Source of the DNA: Rotaria socialis
Taxonomy: Eukaryota; Rotifera; Eurotatoria; Philodinida; Philodinidae
DNA: 64,000 nt
Reading direction: 5' to 3'
Assembly: GCA_905331475.1 (NCBI GenBank)
Contig: CAJNYU010002801.1
Location: 1-64,000, forward strand
In this document: piece by piece, positions 32,065 to 45,245 of the stretch
Layout of the letters: every line of letters starts with the position of its first letter
How positions within the stretch are numbered: position 1 is the first letter of the stretch
Notes under the pieces: generated by a model
Told to the model about the DNA's origin: nothing
The model's input: the letters and a program-made list of their open reading frames with translations, nothing else
The model's database searches: none
Program-made: the position numbers and the translations under genes

Positions 32065-35000
32065 CTAATTATCAAGAAATAAACTTTTCAAATGTAATCG
32101 CTCAAGATGTGTTAGCGATGAATTATTAAATAATTGCCGAACTAATTCAATGTAATCTTCATCAAATTGTAGATGACCATTTTCTTTAAATATATCAGCT
32201 GCTTTTTGTAAACGTTCCCCTATTGTTCTATGAGAAATGGTTTGTTTTTTCGGTGAAATTTGTTCATCCAGCTCTTGACTATCGAGATTTTCTTCTTCGT
32301 CTTTATTTGCTATTGATAAACGACGTTTTTGTGGAGATATTTCTTCATCACGATTTACTAAAGCTATGTGTCGTCTTCTTTGAATGAAATCAGGTCGGCT
32401 GGTTGACGGAGGTGGGGGTGGCACCGCCGGCGGTTCTATTTCATCATCGATATCATTATTGTTATTAGTGAGATAAAGTCGTTCATAATCAAGACTATCG
32501 ATTAATGTATCAACGTCATACAATGAATTATGTGGATCTTCAATAAGTGTTGGTACTACAGTTGGCAATGATGAAGCTTCTTTGGTAAATGTACCATCAC
32601 TAATCGCTAAACAAAAAAACAGAATTAATTTTATCCCAATATAAAATCAGTTTGGCATACCGATTGGTTCTTCAGATGTACTTGCTATAGGTGTTAAAGA
32701 TTCACCATTTGTACCAACAATTGGTGATAATGATGGAGAATTGATTAGACGCTCTTGATATAATGAAAGAGCTTTTAGAATATTAGCTAATTTAGGTGGT
32801 GGAAGTGGATAAACTTCAATCTGTGCAGCTGTTGATCGTGCGATATCACCAACAGTATTTAGTTTTATTGAACGAAAATAATTTATTGCATTTGTAGGGC
32901 TGCAACAAAAAAAGAGAATAGTTTTATCGATACAAAAAAAAAATGATAAGAAAGATACGTACCATACGCCACCATATACTACATGAATCAGAGAGTCTAA
33001 CGGTTTATCGCAGTCCAGTAATGTTGGATAGATTGGCTCAGTCGGTTTTAGCCGAGGTAATTCTTCAATTTTATTGATTTTTACAGAGGCCTAAGCAGAG
33101 AAAAATATGAAACTTTCGTTTACCTAATTAGTGGACAGGTGACTCTCTACTAGGATGATTGTCTATAGTTGTGCTGTAAAATCTATAAAACAATCCTTTC
33201 AAATATTCTTTTTCATCAGAAAACATTGATATTGAATTGTTCTCTCTACGACATAAAATTTTCCTATCGAGAAAAATGATATTGGTACTAACAGTCTTCT
33301 ATATTCCTTAGCACTTTTAGAACAATTTCGTCAGCTTAATTTGATAGCTTACTGAATCTTTTGTAGAAACCTAAATCCAATCAGTATCTTCATTCGAATA
33401 CTATTTTAACACCTCTAGAGAAGAAAATTGTAAGAGATTTTCAAGCGTTTTCTCGTCAATCTTTTATGAAAAACAAATTCAAACAACGATGAACAACAAA
33501 CAAATTACACCAGTGCAAAATCTCTAGTCACTAATTTACAAAATCAAAGTGACTGAAAGATATTGGACTGATGTAAAAAGCTAATACCAGACAACATCTA
33601 TATCAACAAAGGAGTGCAGATCATCTAGTCCGGAATTAAATATATCAACCTGACTCGATAAACTCCACTCCATAATCGAATAGTATTTACAACAGATATT
33701 TTCTGCACCGAACAAGAAGAAGTTACCTCAGGTTTTGGATCATCGGCAAAATTAAATAATTTTGATGAACGTGTTTTATTATTATTTTGAAATACTTGTT
33801 CATTGTTATTCATTAAACTTGAACTTCGTGTTGCTATGGTTGATAAATTTTTCAGTTCATCTTTATTAGGACTTTTCTTTTTCTGTTGTTGACCATTTAC
33901 ATTACGGCGGACTGGTGAGGCAAATAATAAAACTCGAACTTGATCATGAAAAGCAACATGACGTATATGATCTTGTCGAGGTTTGGTTGGTGATAAACGT
34001 TTTAGGATGCTTTTTATTGGACGTGCTTTAATTATTTCAATATCCGATGATACTGTCGGACTATCAGCAACCGACGGAATAGTTGTCAATAGTTCATTCG
34101 ACATTGAATTCATCGCTTTCAATTTTGTTCTATTTGTTAAACTTTTACGTGCAGATGTGGACTGCCGCCGTGAACGACGGAGTTTTTTTACAATCAATGA
34201 TTCTTCAGGTATATCGTCATCGTTGTTATCAGTTGATAGTTGTGCAGATGAATTTGCACTTTCCATAATTGTTGGAGATGAAGCGGATTCAACTGTTGTA
34301 TTATTGTCTTGTGATGGTGATTCGACGGAAGGCGAAGAATTAGAACTCGACTGATTAAATAGAGACGTACTATGCGTATTTGTTGTTTGCTTATTTCCAT
34401 TGGTTGAATTACGAAGTTGATAAGTTGCCATCATACTTTCAATTGTTGGCGTATCAAACGTACATGACAATGATTGTGCATTACTAGTGTCATCGCAAAG
34501 TATCGGTATTGCCTGGCGTGTACGTAATTTTTCTTTTTGTTTTTCAGTTAAACAAGAACTGGTGGATGCCATACGTTTACTAATAACAACATGAGATTGA
34601 GATTGGCTATCATGATTGGTATTATTTGTTATCGAAACAAATATTGGTTCAGTTTGATCGGTATTTGTAGAGTGAATTGGTTGTAAGCAAGGCGAGTGAA
34701 TGCGTTCTGAAGATGATGGACGAGGAAGATTTATTAATGGAATTACTATATCAACTTGTTGAGAAAATTGACTTTCATCAGTACTATTGGGTAATATTCC
34801 ACTACTAGCTGTGTGACTATTATCATGATCGGCAAGAAAACATGGTAATAATAAGTGTTCCTTATCTTTGAGATCACGAAGACAGGCTCTAAATAAAATA
34901 AATGAAGACACATGATTATTATAAACTTTTTTCAAATTTCTAAACCGATAGCAGTCTAATATTTTTTATACCTATGAATAATCTGACTGAGAGTTCATTC

Positions 35001-38000
35001 AAAGTAGAAATTTAAAAAAAAGCAACTACTAATGAGAAAAATTTAGCCATTCAAATGAAATCTTAATTCGTACTAATATAGTTACCTAAGCTCATTCGGA
35101 TAAACAATAAATGTTAAACGTCCGAATGTTTCATTCCAACATTTTCTAGTTTTATTTCTAATGATTGCTTTGCTATGTTGAAAAGCGATAATCAATATTG
35201 GATAGACAAGTTGTAAAAGAGTTGAACTATTTGTTGATTCAAATACTGTATTTAATGTTGATATAATTCTATTTAATAGAACATTATCTGATTGGTGTTG
35301 CTTATTTATTGATAATGGTGATGAACCTAAAGTTGTTGCTGTTGTTGTTGATGATATTTGCTCATAGACTGTAAGAAATGATTGGAGTTCTGTTAGATTG
35401 GTTAGAATTGTTTCGAATTGTGAACATGTTTTACATAAACTAAATAAATCTACAACAACATCACGTGCATACGTAAGTACAATTGATTTTAATTGCTCAT
35501 TCGATGAGATTCGAGTTGATTTTAATAAACAATAACAAACCGATAACCATGAACTAGAATTTTCATCATGCGATAATAAACGTTGCAAGATAGAATTGAT
35601 GATTATTGACATTTGTGTATAACACTGCATTATAGATGATAATGAACGTTTTGGTATTGTTGATAAATCAATATCATTAAAAATTTTCAATAACGATTTC
35701 ATTATTGTTAATAGAAAGCCGAACAATCGTTGACACCGTTGATCATTTATTGATTGTTGAAAAACGGATGTATGCCGAAATAATTCCATATATATTTGTA
35801 TTAATTGCTTGCCATCAAGTAGTGCTAAGCGGCAAAGTGCTTTAAATAATTGCGTCCATAATAATGTATAGGAATAGTCAAGACGGTGACTATCACCAAA
35901 TTCAAACGGACGAATTAATAATTCAATTGTTGTTTCTTGTCGTTGAGTATCTAATTCCATTGAACGTGTACGATTGAGAATACTAATTAAATGTGTTGAA
36001 CAACGTAACCATATGTACCAAAATAAGGATGGAATGTTTAATGGTTGTAGAGGTAATTCAATGGAACATTTCTGTAATAATGAACATGTTTGATGACAAA
36101 AATTATCATCAGAAGTTTTAGATAATGTATCGATCAAATATGATAAAACATGAAGGTAAGTTTCTTCGATTTTTTGATCATCGTCAACATTAGTAAAACG
36201 AACGGTATGCTCTAACATCATTTGAAGATATCGATCTGATAGATTTGTACGATTTGAAGACTTGTTTTCTAATGAGAAAAATTAATTAGTTTAGAGACGT
36301 TCAATGGAATGCGTTGAATTGCGATTAATAGAAATTCGCTCGCGAAAAACTCATCAAAGTATCATCTATTAGTAGTCAACGAATAGAAAAAATACCATTT
36401 AGAACAACAGCTGCACAACTATGTCGTTTATCTAGGTCTATCACTTTGTCAGTACTATTTTGTGCTCTATCTGACTCTCGAGTTCCATTGATAAAAAGAT
36501 GTATTTTTTTCCGTTAGTAGAAAATTTATACTTAAGCAATGCTTCTAGCTATTTTAAGAATGGTTTGAAGTTTTCCAGGGTAAAAACACAGTTTGATAGT
36601 GTTTTTCATAATAATCATGGTGCGATGAATCTAAAAGGATATCTTTAAGGACATACCCAATGGATAAACTTGTGTAGCTGACAATGTTTTTGTTCGTATA
36701 CTTGACTCACGTAATACTGTTTCCATGGCCAAAGGAAAACCTGTTTGTTCGAATGTATCAAATAATTTTAATAGAAATCTCGTTGAAATACGTGAATCAA
36801 TCCATAATTGTTCAATACGTGTTAATAGGCCAGTATTTATCTTTTCACGTCGATTATCACCCATAGAATTATTCGCTGTGAATATACGTGTTAAAATACA
36901 AGTATCGATTTGTTCGCGTTGATTATTATCAGTAGAATTATTATTAGTTGTAAATATACGTGTTAAGTGATTTAAATAAGCATTCCAACAGAGTAATCCC
37001 AACGATTTTTCTTCAGTTGTTGTGTATTCTAACAATTCATCTTCGATTATATCAAACAAATAATGAAGTATTTGATCGCCGGCTGTTTTAATAACAGTTT
37101 CGCCAGTTGTATTATCAGTTAATACATCGTGAAGACATTGGCCACCCATTTTACGACATTCTGGCCACCATGTTGTGGACATTGACGCTACTTTCGATGA
37201 TATATGATAACCAAATGCAAATGAAAGAAATGGTAAAAGCACATCGTCAATATGTTTTGGATAAGTGGATACTAATATTAGCCATGCATGGCATTTAGCT
37301 ATTGATGCTGATTTACTTTTCGATGTATAATCAGGTAGAAAAGGTGTTAGAAATAATTTCAATAAACGATTGTATAATTGTTGTTGATGTACATCATCAT
37401 GATGTAAATTTAAATCTGATCGATAAATATGAGACATAAATGATGACCATGATGAAAATGCAGCGCCACGTATTGAATAATTGGCAACAACAAATGCTAG
37501 GAAAAAATAAATAACATGTTTTTAGATAAATTTCCAACATATCCAATGAATATTTCTAAGCAGTATACGCTTTTATACTCAAGATGTCAAAAATGATATA
37601 TCGGTGTGTCATCTCCTCCGTTATATGATTAATATAACAAACGTGAACTTGCCAAGTTAATGTGTTTAGATCTACTGTGGGTACAAAAAGAGAACCGAGA
37701 GATAATAGGACAGTCATGTTCGAAATATGCAGAATATTTTTCTCATGCTCGATTAGTCTTGTAAAAACAACAGTAAACTTTTCACTTGACATATTTTGAA
37801 TCAATATAATGAGGCACAAGAAAACATGGATACTGCATTTTTTCTCGCAAATATGTCACATTGACATGCAATGTCTCTATCTTGAAGTTATTTCGTAACG
37901 ATAGAATCTGCAACGATACACAATAAGACTGTTTCAAAAACAAAACAAAAAACAATTTCCTTTTCTATGACAGAATGTTTTTTTCTGTACTCAAAAAGTG

Positions 38001-39171
38001 ACTACACTCTAGATTCGGTCAGTGTCCGTCCATTAACACGATAACTCTTGAAAGCCTCATCCAATTGTCATGAAATTTTGTACACAGAATGATTTCATCA
38101 ATATTTCAGTCGGGTTCGAAGATGAGAAGGATCCGTGAAGAAATGGCTGAGCCATCGAAAAAATTGTCATTATTGACCAGACCATTCCGGAGGGAGGGGA
38201 GGGCTACAGGGATTTTTTCTCAGAATTATTCACAACATATATAAATCGAATCATTTTTTGCAGTACACATAACAATCGGATGCGAATCCGAATGTTTCCA
38301 CATACTTTTAAAGACAAGAATCGATTTTGCTGTAAATACTACAGATCAAAATCTTCTTCGGAATAGAAAAATCAATCCTACCATCTTGCATAACAGCTAA
38401 CATTTCATTTCCTTTGGTATGTCCACGTGTTAATAATCGACTGAGAAGAGCAGCTAATGGTTCCCATAGATGAATAGCAAATAAAGCTAATCTTATATCA
38501 TCAACATGTTTAACCCATGATTTTAATTCGCTAAGAAACTGTGTCGAAATAATTGATGATGGCGAGCGACCTAATACGTCAACAATTTCTTTTGGTAATG
38601 GTGTGAAATTTTTCACTATTTTCGTAAGTAAATCAATTATTAAATCACCGAAAATTACATACGATGATGATGTTATACGTGTAACAACAAAATGTAATAT
38701 ACTCGCTAACCATTCAGCTAATGTTGAACTTAGTAAAGTTGAATAATTATCAATAAGTTTAATAAGAAATTTTAAAGACAACAATAATACATCATTATCG
38801 TCTTCTTCTGTTGCTGATAGTGTACGTTTAATAAATGGCAATATATCTTGTTTAAATTGTAGACCAGTTAATTCTACGAGTAAACTATCATGATTTGTTA
38901 ATAAAGACTCAAGAATATGTTTTAGAATTTTAGCATCAACATCAACTGAATTAGATAATATATTACAAAGAATTTCAAACAATGACGATCGAAAACTTGT
39001 TATTTGATAACATTGATTATAGATATGTATGAATTCTACTGGACAATGAAGATTTGAACGAAGACTATGAAGAATATTTGATTCATCAGTGATTTCATTT
39101 ACTAAAGGTGGTGTTGTAGTTGTGGTTGTCGAACGTGTTTGGCGTAATTCTATCATTGATGATGTTGACAT
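32065..39171 (-). CDS. RIF1: RIF1 homologue (replication timing / telomere-associated)
   Basis: Seven exons on the minus strand (39171-38382, 37496-36657, 36268-35086, 34888-33727, 33090-32963, 32899-32661, 32606-32065) sum to 4,884 bases, an exact 1,627-codon frame plus stop. Exons 1-3 are helical HEAT-like repeats; SIRGAAFSSWSSFM at the start of exon 2 matches the RIF1 block around IAFIAWKSL. Exon 4 is low-complexity and holds the two PP1-docking motifs, SILK (KSILKRL, about 34000-34016) and RVxF (RHVAF, about 33950-33965). Exons 6-7 carry the C-terminal domain block KLNTVGDIARSTAAQIEVYPL, like the TIGDLSTL...LP segment of animal RIF1. RIF1 recruits protein phosphatase 1 to restrain origin firing and acts in break repair. 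The first intron (882 bp) is much longer than the others. The protein is shorter than the vertebrate one (about 2,470 residues), mainly in the disordered middle. Confidence 0.85.
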
Positions 39172-39897
39172 TTACACGTACACAATCACAATATTCAACT
39201 AGGAATAGAAAAATAAATAGACTGACCAATTCCAAAGCCATCATATGAGAAAAATTTTAATAAACAATGGCAGCCATTTAAATGGATATTTTAAAACAAT
39301 GAAAGACCTCCTTTTTGATTCAAAATATGCAAATAAATTATCTTTAATTTAGTATGAGAACGAACCACCTAGATAATGTATCACTAAATTATGAGTACAG
39401 ATGTTTTTACTCATATTTCTGTTTGTCTAGAAATGGATTCGTCATTTTCCCAAAAGAAAATTATTATCAGTATCCATTCTGAGAGAAAGAAAATTTCAGA
39501 CTACAAAGCCATGTTGACTCTAATGACATCTACGTGTAATGATGTCCCTAGTTGTTGATACTGTATCTCAATTATGAATCAAAATAAAATAGTCATCGAT
39601 AATTTATCATTGATGACAAATGCTCACATCATTATATTCCTAAGAAAACGTATATTTTATTTAAATATTATATAACAGCACCATTTGAAAGTCTCTCGAG
39701 TGTTTTTTTTCTTTTCTTTTAATAACATCGCAAAATAATTCTTTAATATATTCAGATTGAGAATATCTATTCTAATTCGTTCTTTCTAGAATGAAGAATA
39801 ATAGATCAATTTTCTGATTTATTCCATTGTTTATAGATTTTCTAACAATGAAAAAATTACAAAAAAATATTTTTTTATGTAGATGATATGATGAAAT
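39172..39897. other. Intergenic spacer RIF1 / serine hydrolase
   Basis: About 730 bp of AT-rich DNA with no gene seen. It holds the RIF1 promoter (reading left) and the downstream end of the hydrolase gene. Confidence 0.5.
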
Positions 39898-41481
39898 TTA
39901 GTTGATTTTTGTTAATTTTAATTCTTGAATTAATGGTGGATTTTCTGGGGATAAACTAAATACAATTTGAATTGTACCTTGCTCACATTCAACACGAAAT
40001 TGACCACGTAATGAATTTTTTGAAATGAATTTTCCAATCGTTAGAATTTTTCCTGTTTGACTAAGTAATTCATGTAAAGCTTCTTTTCTTAATTCTAATG
40101 ATTTGTCGAGGAAGAAATTCTCTGCGAATGCTGTTGATATTTGCTGATCACTTATATCCCAATTATGCAGTAAAACTGTTATTATTTGTTGTTTACTCTC
40201 AGCAAGAATTTTTGAAGTAGGTAATTGTCGTGATTGTAAATTGGTCAGCGTAACTATTTTGTCCATGATAATTGTGTTAATACGACCAAGATCTGCATAC
40301 GTACGATTTGCAAACGAAATAAGTCCAATACCATGTTCCGGTAACATCATCCAATTACTACCGAACCCTGGTAAACCTCCCGAATGATCCACAGATATGA
40401 TTCCATCGGCATTTTTACACCAAATAAGTCCATAACAATAGGAATAAGTTACCGAACATGAACGATGTGAATATGTATTTATTTCAATGAAATTCCAGGG
40501 ATGATGCATTTCACGTAACGAACTTCGTCGTATTGGTCCATATTCAGGATCATTACGGGGCGGCCAAGCTTGTAAATGATATGCTACGTATTTACTAAAA
40601 TCTTCAACTGAACTAATTAATCCTCCCATAGCACCAAACGTACCATCGTGAAGTGGAATTTCTTCGGAAAAGCGTTCACATTCCCAACGATAACCACGAG
40701 CTAATAATTCCGATGGAGCTTCACTATATTCCCAAAAAGTATTTTTCATACCTAAGGGTTCAAGAATTTCCTTTTTAATATATTCTTGATAAGGAACTTG
40801 TGATACAACTGTAATAATTCGACCCAAGATCGTAAAACAAACATTGGTATATTCCCAAATAGTACCAGGTGGATTCGACATGCTAATTCCTTTTTTCAAA
40901 ATTGCTAGAAATTCATTTGTAGGCATGGCTAGCTGTCGATCTGCCCATGGATCATCTTCTGGCATGCCAACATCTTGCGTTAACAGATGACGAATAGTAA
41001 TGATTGGTGCATCAGTCGTTAATAAATCAGTGGCTTTTAATTCTGGAACGTATTGATAAACAGAATCATCAAGACGAAGTTTACCATCGTCGCGAAGTTT
41101 CACTATAGCCATAGCCGTAAAGCTCTTTGTCATCGACGCAATACGATAGAGTGATTTTGTAGTAGCTGGTATTTTGCGTGCGAGATCGATATAACCAAAA
41201 CCATGACTATGTACTAAATTTCCATCAACTACGATTCCATACATAAGACCAGGAAAATTGTTTCTTTCAAATTCTTTTTCGAATAACAAGTTGATAGCTG
41301 GTAATGCAGCTTTTATTTTGTCTAAACGTTGTGGATTAGTAAATAGAGCTGGTTCATACGAATAAGTTGTGTTACAAATCTCGATGTTTTCTGAACTTTT
41401 CTCTGCAATTGAATGTTTCTGATCAAAACTCATGTATGCCATATCTTCACTTAAACGATTATCAACATTAGGATCCAGCAT
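39898..41481 (-). CDS. Beta-lactamase-fold serine hydrolase
   Basis: A single 527-residue open frame without introns. The penicillin-binding-protein/class C beta-lactamase signatures are all present: S116-M-T-K119 (SxxK nucleophile), Y211-T-N (YxN) and H366-S-G-G (the KTG-equivalent HxG). Conserved surroundings include LYRIASMTKSFTA, LDDSVYQYVPEL and IRHLLTQDVGM. The extra C-terminal 100 or so residues resemble the beta-rich tail of Pab87/LACTB-like peptidases. There is no signal peptide or membrane segment, so it is probably cytosolic; the substrate (peptide or ester) is unknown. The lack of introns, against the intron-dense RIF1 beside it, suggests acquisition from bacteria, common in bdelloids, though animals also have LACTB-type genes. 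Confidence 0.82.
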   Translation of the reverse strand: MLDPNVDNRLSEDMAYMSFDQKHSIAEKSSENIEICNTTYSYEPALFTNPQRLDKIKAALPAINLLFEKEFERNNFPGLMYGIVVDGNLVHSHGFGYIDLARKIPATTKSLYRIASMTKSFTAMAIVKLRDDGKLRLDDSVYQYVPELKATDLLTTDAPIITIRHLLTQDVGMPEDDPWADRQLAMPTNEFLAILKKGISMSNPPGTIWEYTNVCFTILGRIITVVSQVPYQEYIKKEILEPLGMKNTFWEYSEAPSELLARGYRWECERFSEEIPLHDGTFGAMGGLISSVEDFSKYVAYHLQAWPPRNDPEYGPIRRSSLREMHHPWNFIEINTYSHRSCSVTYSYCYGLIWCKNADGIISVDHSGGLPGFGSNWMMLPEHGIGLISFANRTYADLGRINTIIMDKIVTLTNLQSRQLPTSKILAESKQQIITVLLHNWDISDQQISTAFAENFFLDKSLELRKEALHELLSQTGKILTIGKFISKNSLRGQFRVECEQGTIQIVFSLSPENPPLIQELKLTKIN

Positions 41482-43037
41482 AATTCTTTTCTAAATCACA
41501 GAAGAATGAATTATTTTAACCGACTCTTCTCAATAAGAACACATCAAATGAAATACACTGATCAGTTCTATTAAAATATCTATGCGATAGAGAATACGTA
41601 CTTCTTCGAGCAAATATTGTTTTTAAAATAATTTTTGATTTGATTAAAATAGCCGACGACCAAATAATATAGATATAATACGATGACCGTTCATTCACAA
41701 AAGTATCGTTGTGTGTGGTGATTGTGCTTTTTCTTCCGTCCGCTATACTCCTATTCTTTTATGGCAATACAAGAAAAGCAAAACGTGCTGTAGAAATTAC
41801 AGAATACTATGATGGTTCTGTTTCTTTCTCTTTTTTTTGTAATTGAGATGTGATGCTTGCCGGTCGTGTAAAAGTAACCAGCTACTCAAACAATTAAGGC
41901 GTATTGGTAGTAACCTACTCGAATAGGATCGATTCATTTACATATGTATGCAAGTGATATTAACAGTGCATGACAAAAATCTGTAATTTTTATCAAAACT
42001 TCTATACGTGATTAATAAAATGTAGACCCTTTTTCTTTGCATCCTATGTACCCCTGAAATATGATTTGTACATGGATTTAGAGCGATATTTGAATTCAAC
42101 TGTATGCGATCTTTCTTGTAATTTAGTCAACAAGATTATCGTTTATCCTTTCCGTTACTTTATTTCAAGAGTTTAACAAAATTATAGACGAAAGAAGAAA
42201 ATATGAAAAAAAGTCGTAATAGGCATTGTTTTCATTAAGATATTCCTCTGTATGATAAAATTATTGCGAGTTCGATTGACGAATTTCTCTTGTTAACATG
42301 ATGTTTAATCTGTTTTCATAAATTGTTTTATGGATTGTGTGCCTGTAGGCGAACACACATGAATAGTGCTTTGCTTATGTATAAATCTTGAAGATATATG
42401 CAAATGTCATCAACGAACTTTAAACCGAATATCATAGTTAAGTTCCACAAACTCTTCCACTGATGTCAATCGAACCCAAGCATATGGCAAAGACGTTTTT
42501 TTCTTAAATTTTTATCCTGTTATAAAAATCAACTCAATACTCAACTTGAAATCATAATAACAAACAAGAAATCGAAGTTCTCACGCCAATGTATGACTTG
42601 CGTTAGACTACAGATAATAATATTTTTAACAGTAAAAATACTATTTTATTTATAGGATGCTTAAAAAAAAAATTGTTGAGTACTAGCGCCGACAACTTAT
42701 CGAACAGGCAAGTGCCAAAAGATGACAGAATGCGTTAAAATGTCAGAAAAACTTTGCAAGAAAGATAATCTTGTAAGTCGAGGCAAATAAAAACATGAAA
42801 TGCAATTGCGTGTGTAGATAAGATGGAATATTACTCAAAGTATCTTACGCGAGATGAATTGCATATGTTGGGCTTGAATCGACGATTTGAGTTTTTAAAT
42901 GCAGGAATAATGGAGTCACACATGCCTGTTCTTGAATCGAGTCAAATTTGCTTTGGATATTATTTACAATAGCCAAGTTCAAGTTCTTGGTATGAAAACC
43001 TATATACAACTGCACATGAATCAGAAGAGTAATAGAA
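41482..43037. other. Gene-free spacer left of the hAT MITE
   Basis: AT-rich with no coding frame that resembles anything. It contains the upstream region of the minus-strand hydrolase. Confidence 0.45.
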
Positions 43038-43045
43038 AACAAAAT

Positions 43046-43447
43046 CAAGGGGGGAAAAGCTGATTTTGGGGATTTTCAAAATCCCATAAATCCCATAAAT
43101 TGAAAAGCATTTTCCCCTCTCTGAATGACGTAGTTTCGACCTGAAACTCTTCCCATATATAGGTTTCATGATCCATAAAAGATCCTAAACGTTTCAACTC
43201 GAATAAATGTTTCCTTCTTAAATTATTGAATTTTCAAAAAAGAACTGGATTTTCTGACCGTGCCGTGAAATGAGTATTTCTTTCGCATTCATTATCTTGA
43301 GAAAGAAACGTCTGTTTGCGCTGAAAATTTTAGAACATTCTAAGAATCATGAGACTTACATATGGGAAAAAGTTCAGATGGAAATTCCATCATTCACGTT
43401 TTGGATTTTTGGATTTTGAAAATCCCAAATTTGCCTTTTCCCCCTTG
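43046..43447. mobile_element. 402-bp hAT-type MITE with 8-bp TSD
   Basis: The element starts CAAGGGGGGAAAAG and ends with the reverse complement CTTTTCCCCCTTG. Imperfect inverted arms of about 100 bp each include GGGATTTTCAAAATCC. A perfect 8-bp target duplication AACAAAAT flanks it (43038-43045 and 43448-43455). Eight-base duplications are the mark of hAT transposases. It has no coding capacity, so it depends on an element elsewhere. Confidence 0.85.
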
Positions 43448-44143
43448 AACAAAATGCCTCTGTGGAAAATTTATTTTACGTTTAACTTAAAAGTTAAAGT
43501 ACCACCTGTAACGCCTGTATCGTCATTTTGACCGATGAGCACCTCAATTAGCAAGAAAACTGCTTTTAAACGAGGATCTAATTTGACCTATTGCAAGTTT
43601 TCAAGTGAGTCAACTAAAACTTTTCACCTGTTGACTCGAAATGGCTCAGACTCGTCCAGCGCTGTTTAAATAAACGAATAAAATCATGGTACTTCAGTGC
43701 TTCTTCTTCTTTCTTTTCTTTTTGAAAGTATATTTTAATATCTCTCATATTAATGTTCTCTTGTTTTTTAATTTCATTTTGATGCTTGATTACTATCTTT
43801 GTCGAGACCAGTTTTTCCTCTTAGAAGTGGGAGACTATGCATGTGAAAACTTTTAGGACAGTTCGATTGATACAATTTTTTGTCTCCAACTTTACATAGA
43901 AATATGAAAATGAATCCTCAAGTTCGAATTAAGATAACTACCGGGTTCGTAGATGATGAATTCAAATAGTTTTTTCTTATCTTTTGTACTTGTATGAATG
44001 TTTTGAAAGTTTCAACGTTAGAACCCGGCAGTTTGTCGCATAATCGGGCTATGAAAATTGCTAAATTGATATTCACATTGTGTACTCTTATTTTACCGAC
44101 GTGATTCTTTTTTCTTTTGCAGAGACATAGATGATGCTATCAC

Positions 44144-44681
44144 TAGGGGTGGGCCATTAACATTAATTTTATATTAATGTTAATGTTTCTCATTAACCAT
44201 TAATATTAATGCTTAATGTTTTCTAAGAAAAACTTAATTCATTAATATTAATGATTAATGAAAAACATTAACATTAATTTTAAAATTAATGTTTTCATTA
44301 ACCATTAATATTAATGTCAATGTTCTTAAATGATATTAACGGTTAACGGAAACATTCATCATTAGTATGAATAGTAATGTTTTCGTTAATATTAGGGATT
44401 ATACTTTCATTAATCATTAATATTAATGTTAATGTTTTCATTAAAATCAATGACTTAATATTAATGGTTAATGTTTTCATGAAAACATTAACATTAATAT
44501 TAATGATTAATGAAAAACATTAACATTAATTTTAAAATTAATGTTAATGTTTTTCATTAATCATTAATATTAATGAATTAAGTTTTTCTTAGAAAACATT
44601 AACCATTAATATTAATGGCTAATGGAAGTCATTAATTAATGTCATTAATTAAGTTCCGTTAAAAAAAATGGTCCACCCCTA
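44144..44681. mobile_element. 538-bp hAT-type MITE filled with palindromic repeats, 8-bp TSD
   Basis: The ends are TAGGGGTGGGCCATT and its near reverse complement AATGGTCCACCCCTA, typical hAT termini. A perfect 8-bp duplication GCTATCAC lies on both sides (44136-44143, 44682-44689). The whole interior is iterated CATTAATATTAATG-like palindromes, so either strand can fold into long hairpins. The same interior, inverted, begins this window (1-76). Confidence 0.88.
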
Positions 44682-45245
44682 GCTATCACTGTTGATTTAA
44701 AACGCTCATTTTTTGCCAAATATTTTGATGATTCGTATCATCGTTATTTGTTTGTTCTACCCGTTTCCATCGTACATCAACGAGCTGCACTCGAAGATTT
44801 CATGATAAATGATTGCATTTCTTTTTCGTTGACGCAGCATGTTAAGATTCTCGACATAATGAACATTTTTTTTTCAATCAGTTTATACTTTCATCCATCT
44901 TATCTTCTTTCAAAGACGGAAATAGAAATTGCATTTTTATAACTAGAATGAGAGTTAATAAAGAATTTTCAATTTTCACATAAGCTACTTTTTAAACGAA
45001 TATCTCTCTCCATAGGCATACTACACAACTGAGAATGTCGCCATACTTCTTTCACTACTGCTACGAGATGTCCTAATAGTTTCAGCCAATATAAATGTAT
45101 CATCCGAGAATTCGCGCTTTGTGAGTGAAGTCTGGGCGGTTTTTCAGTGATGATATCTTTTTCCTAACACATATATATAACACGTTGAGTTATAGTATTT
45201 TTCAGTGACACTAGATTGCAATTGAGTTCATAACAAGAATCATAC

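Noticed and set aside
38090-38125. GGGTTCGAA, tRNA T-loop-like
   Set aside because: No acceptor, D or anticodon arms around it; it lies in the RIF1 first intron.
38385-38405. CAGCTAACA word resembling the right end of the 115-bp LTR
   Set aside because: Lies inside RIF1 coding sequence; only about eight bases match, so chance.
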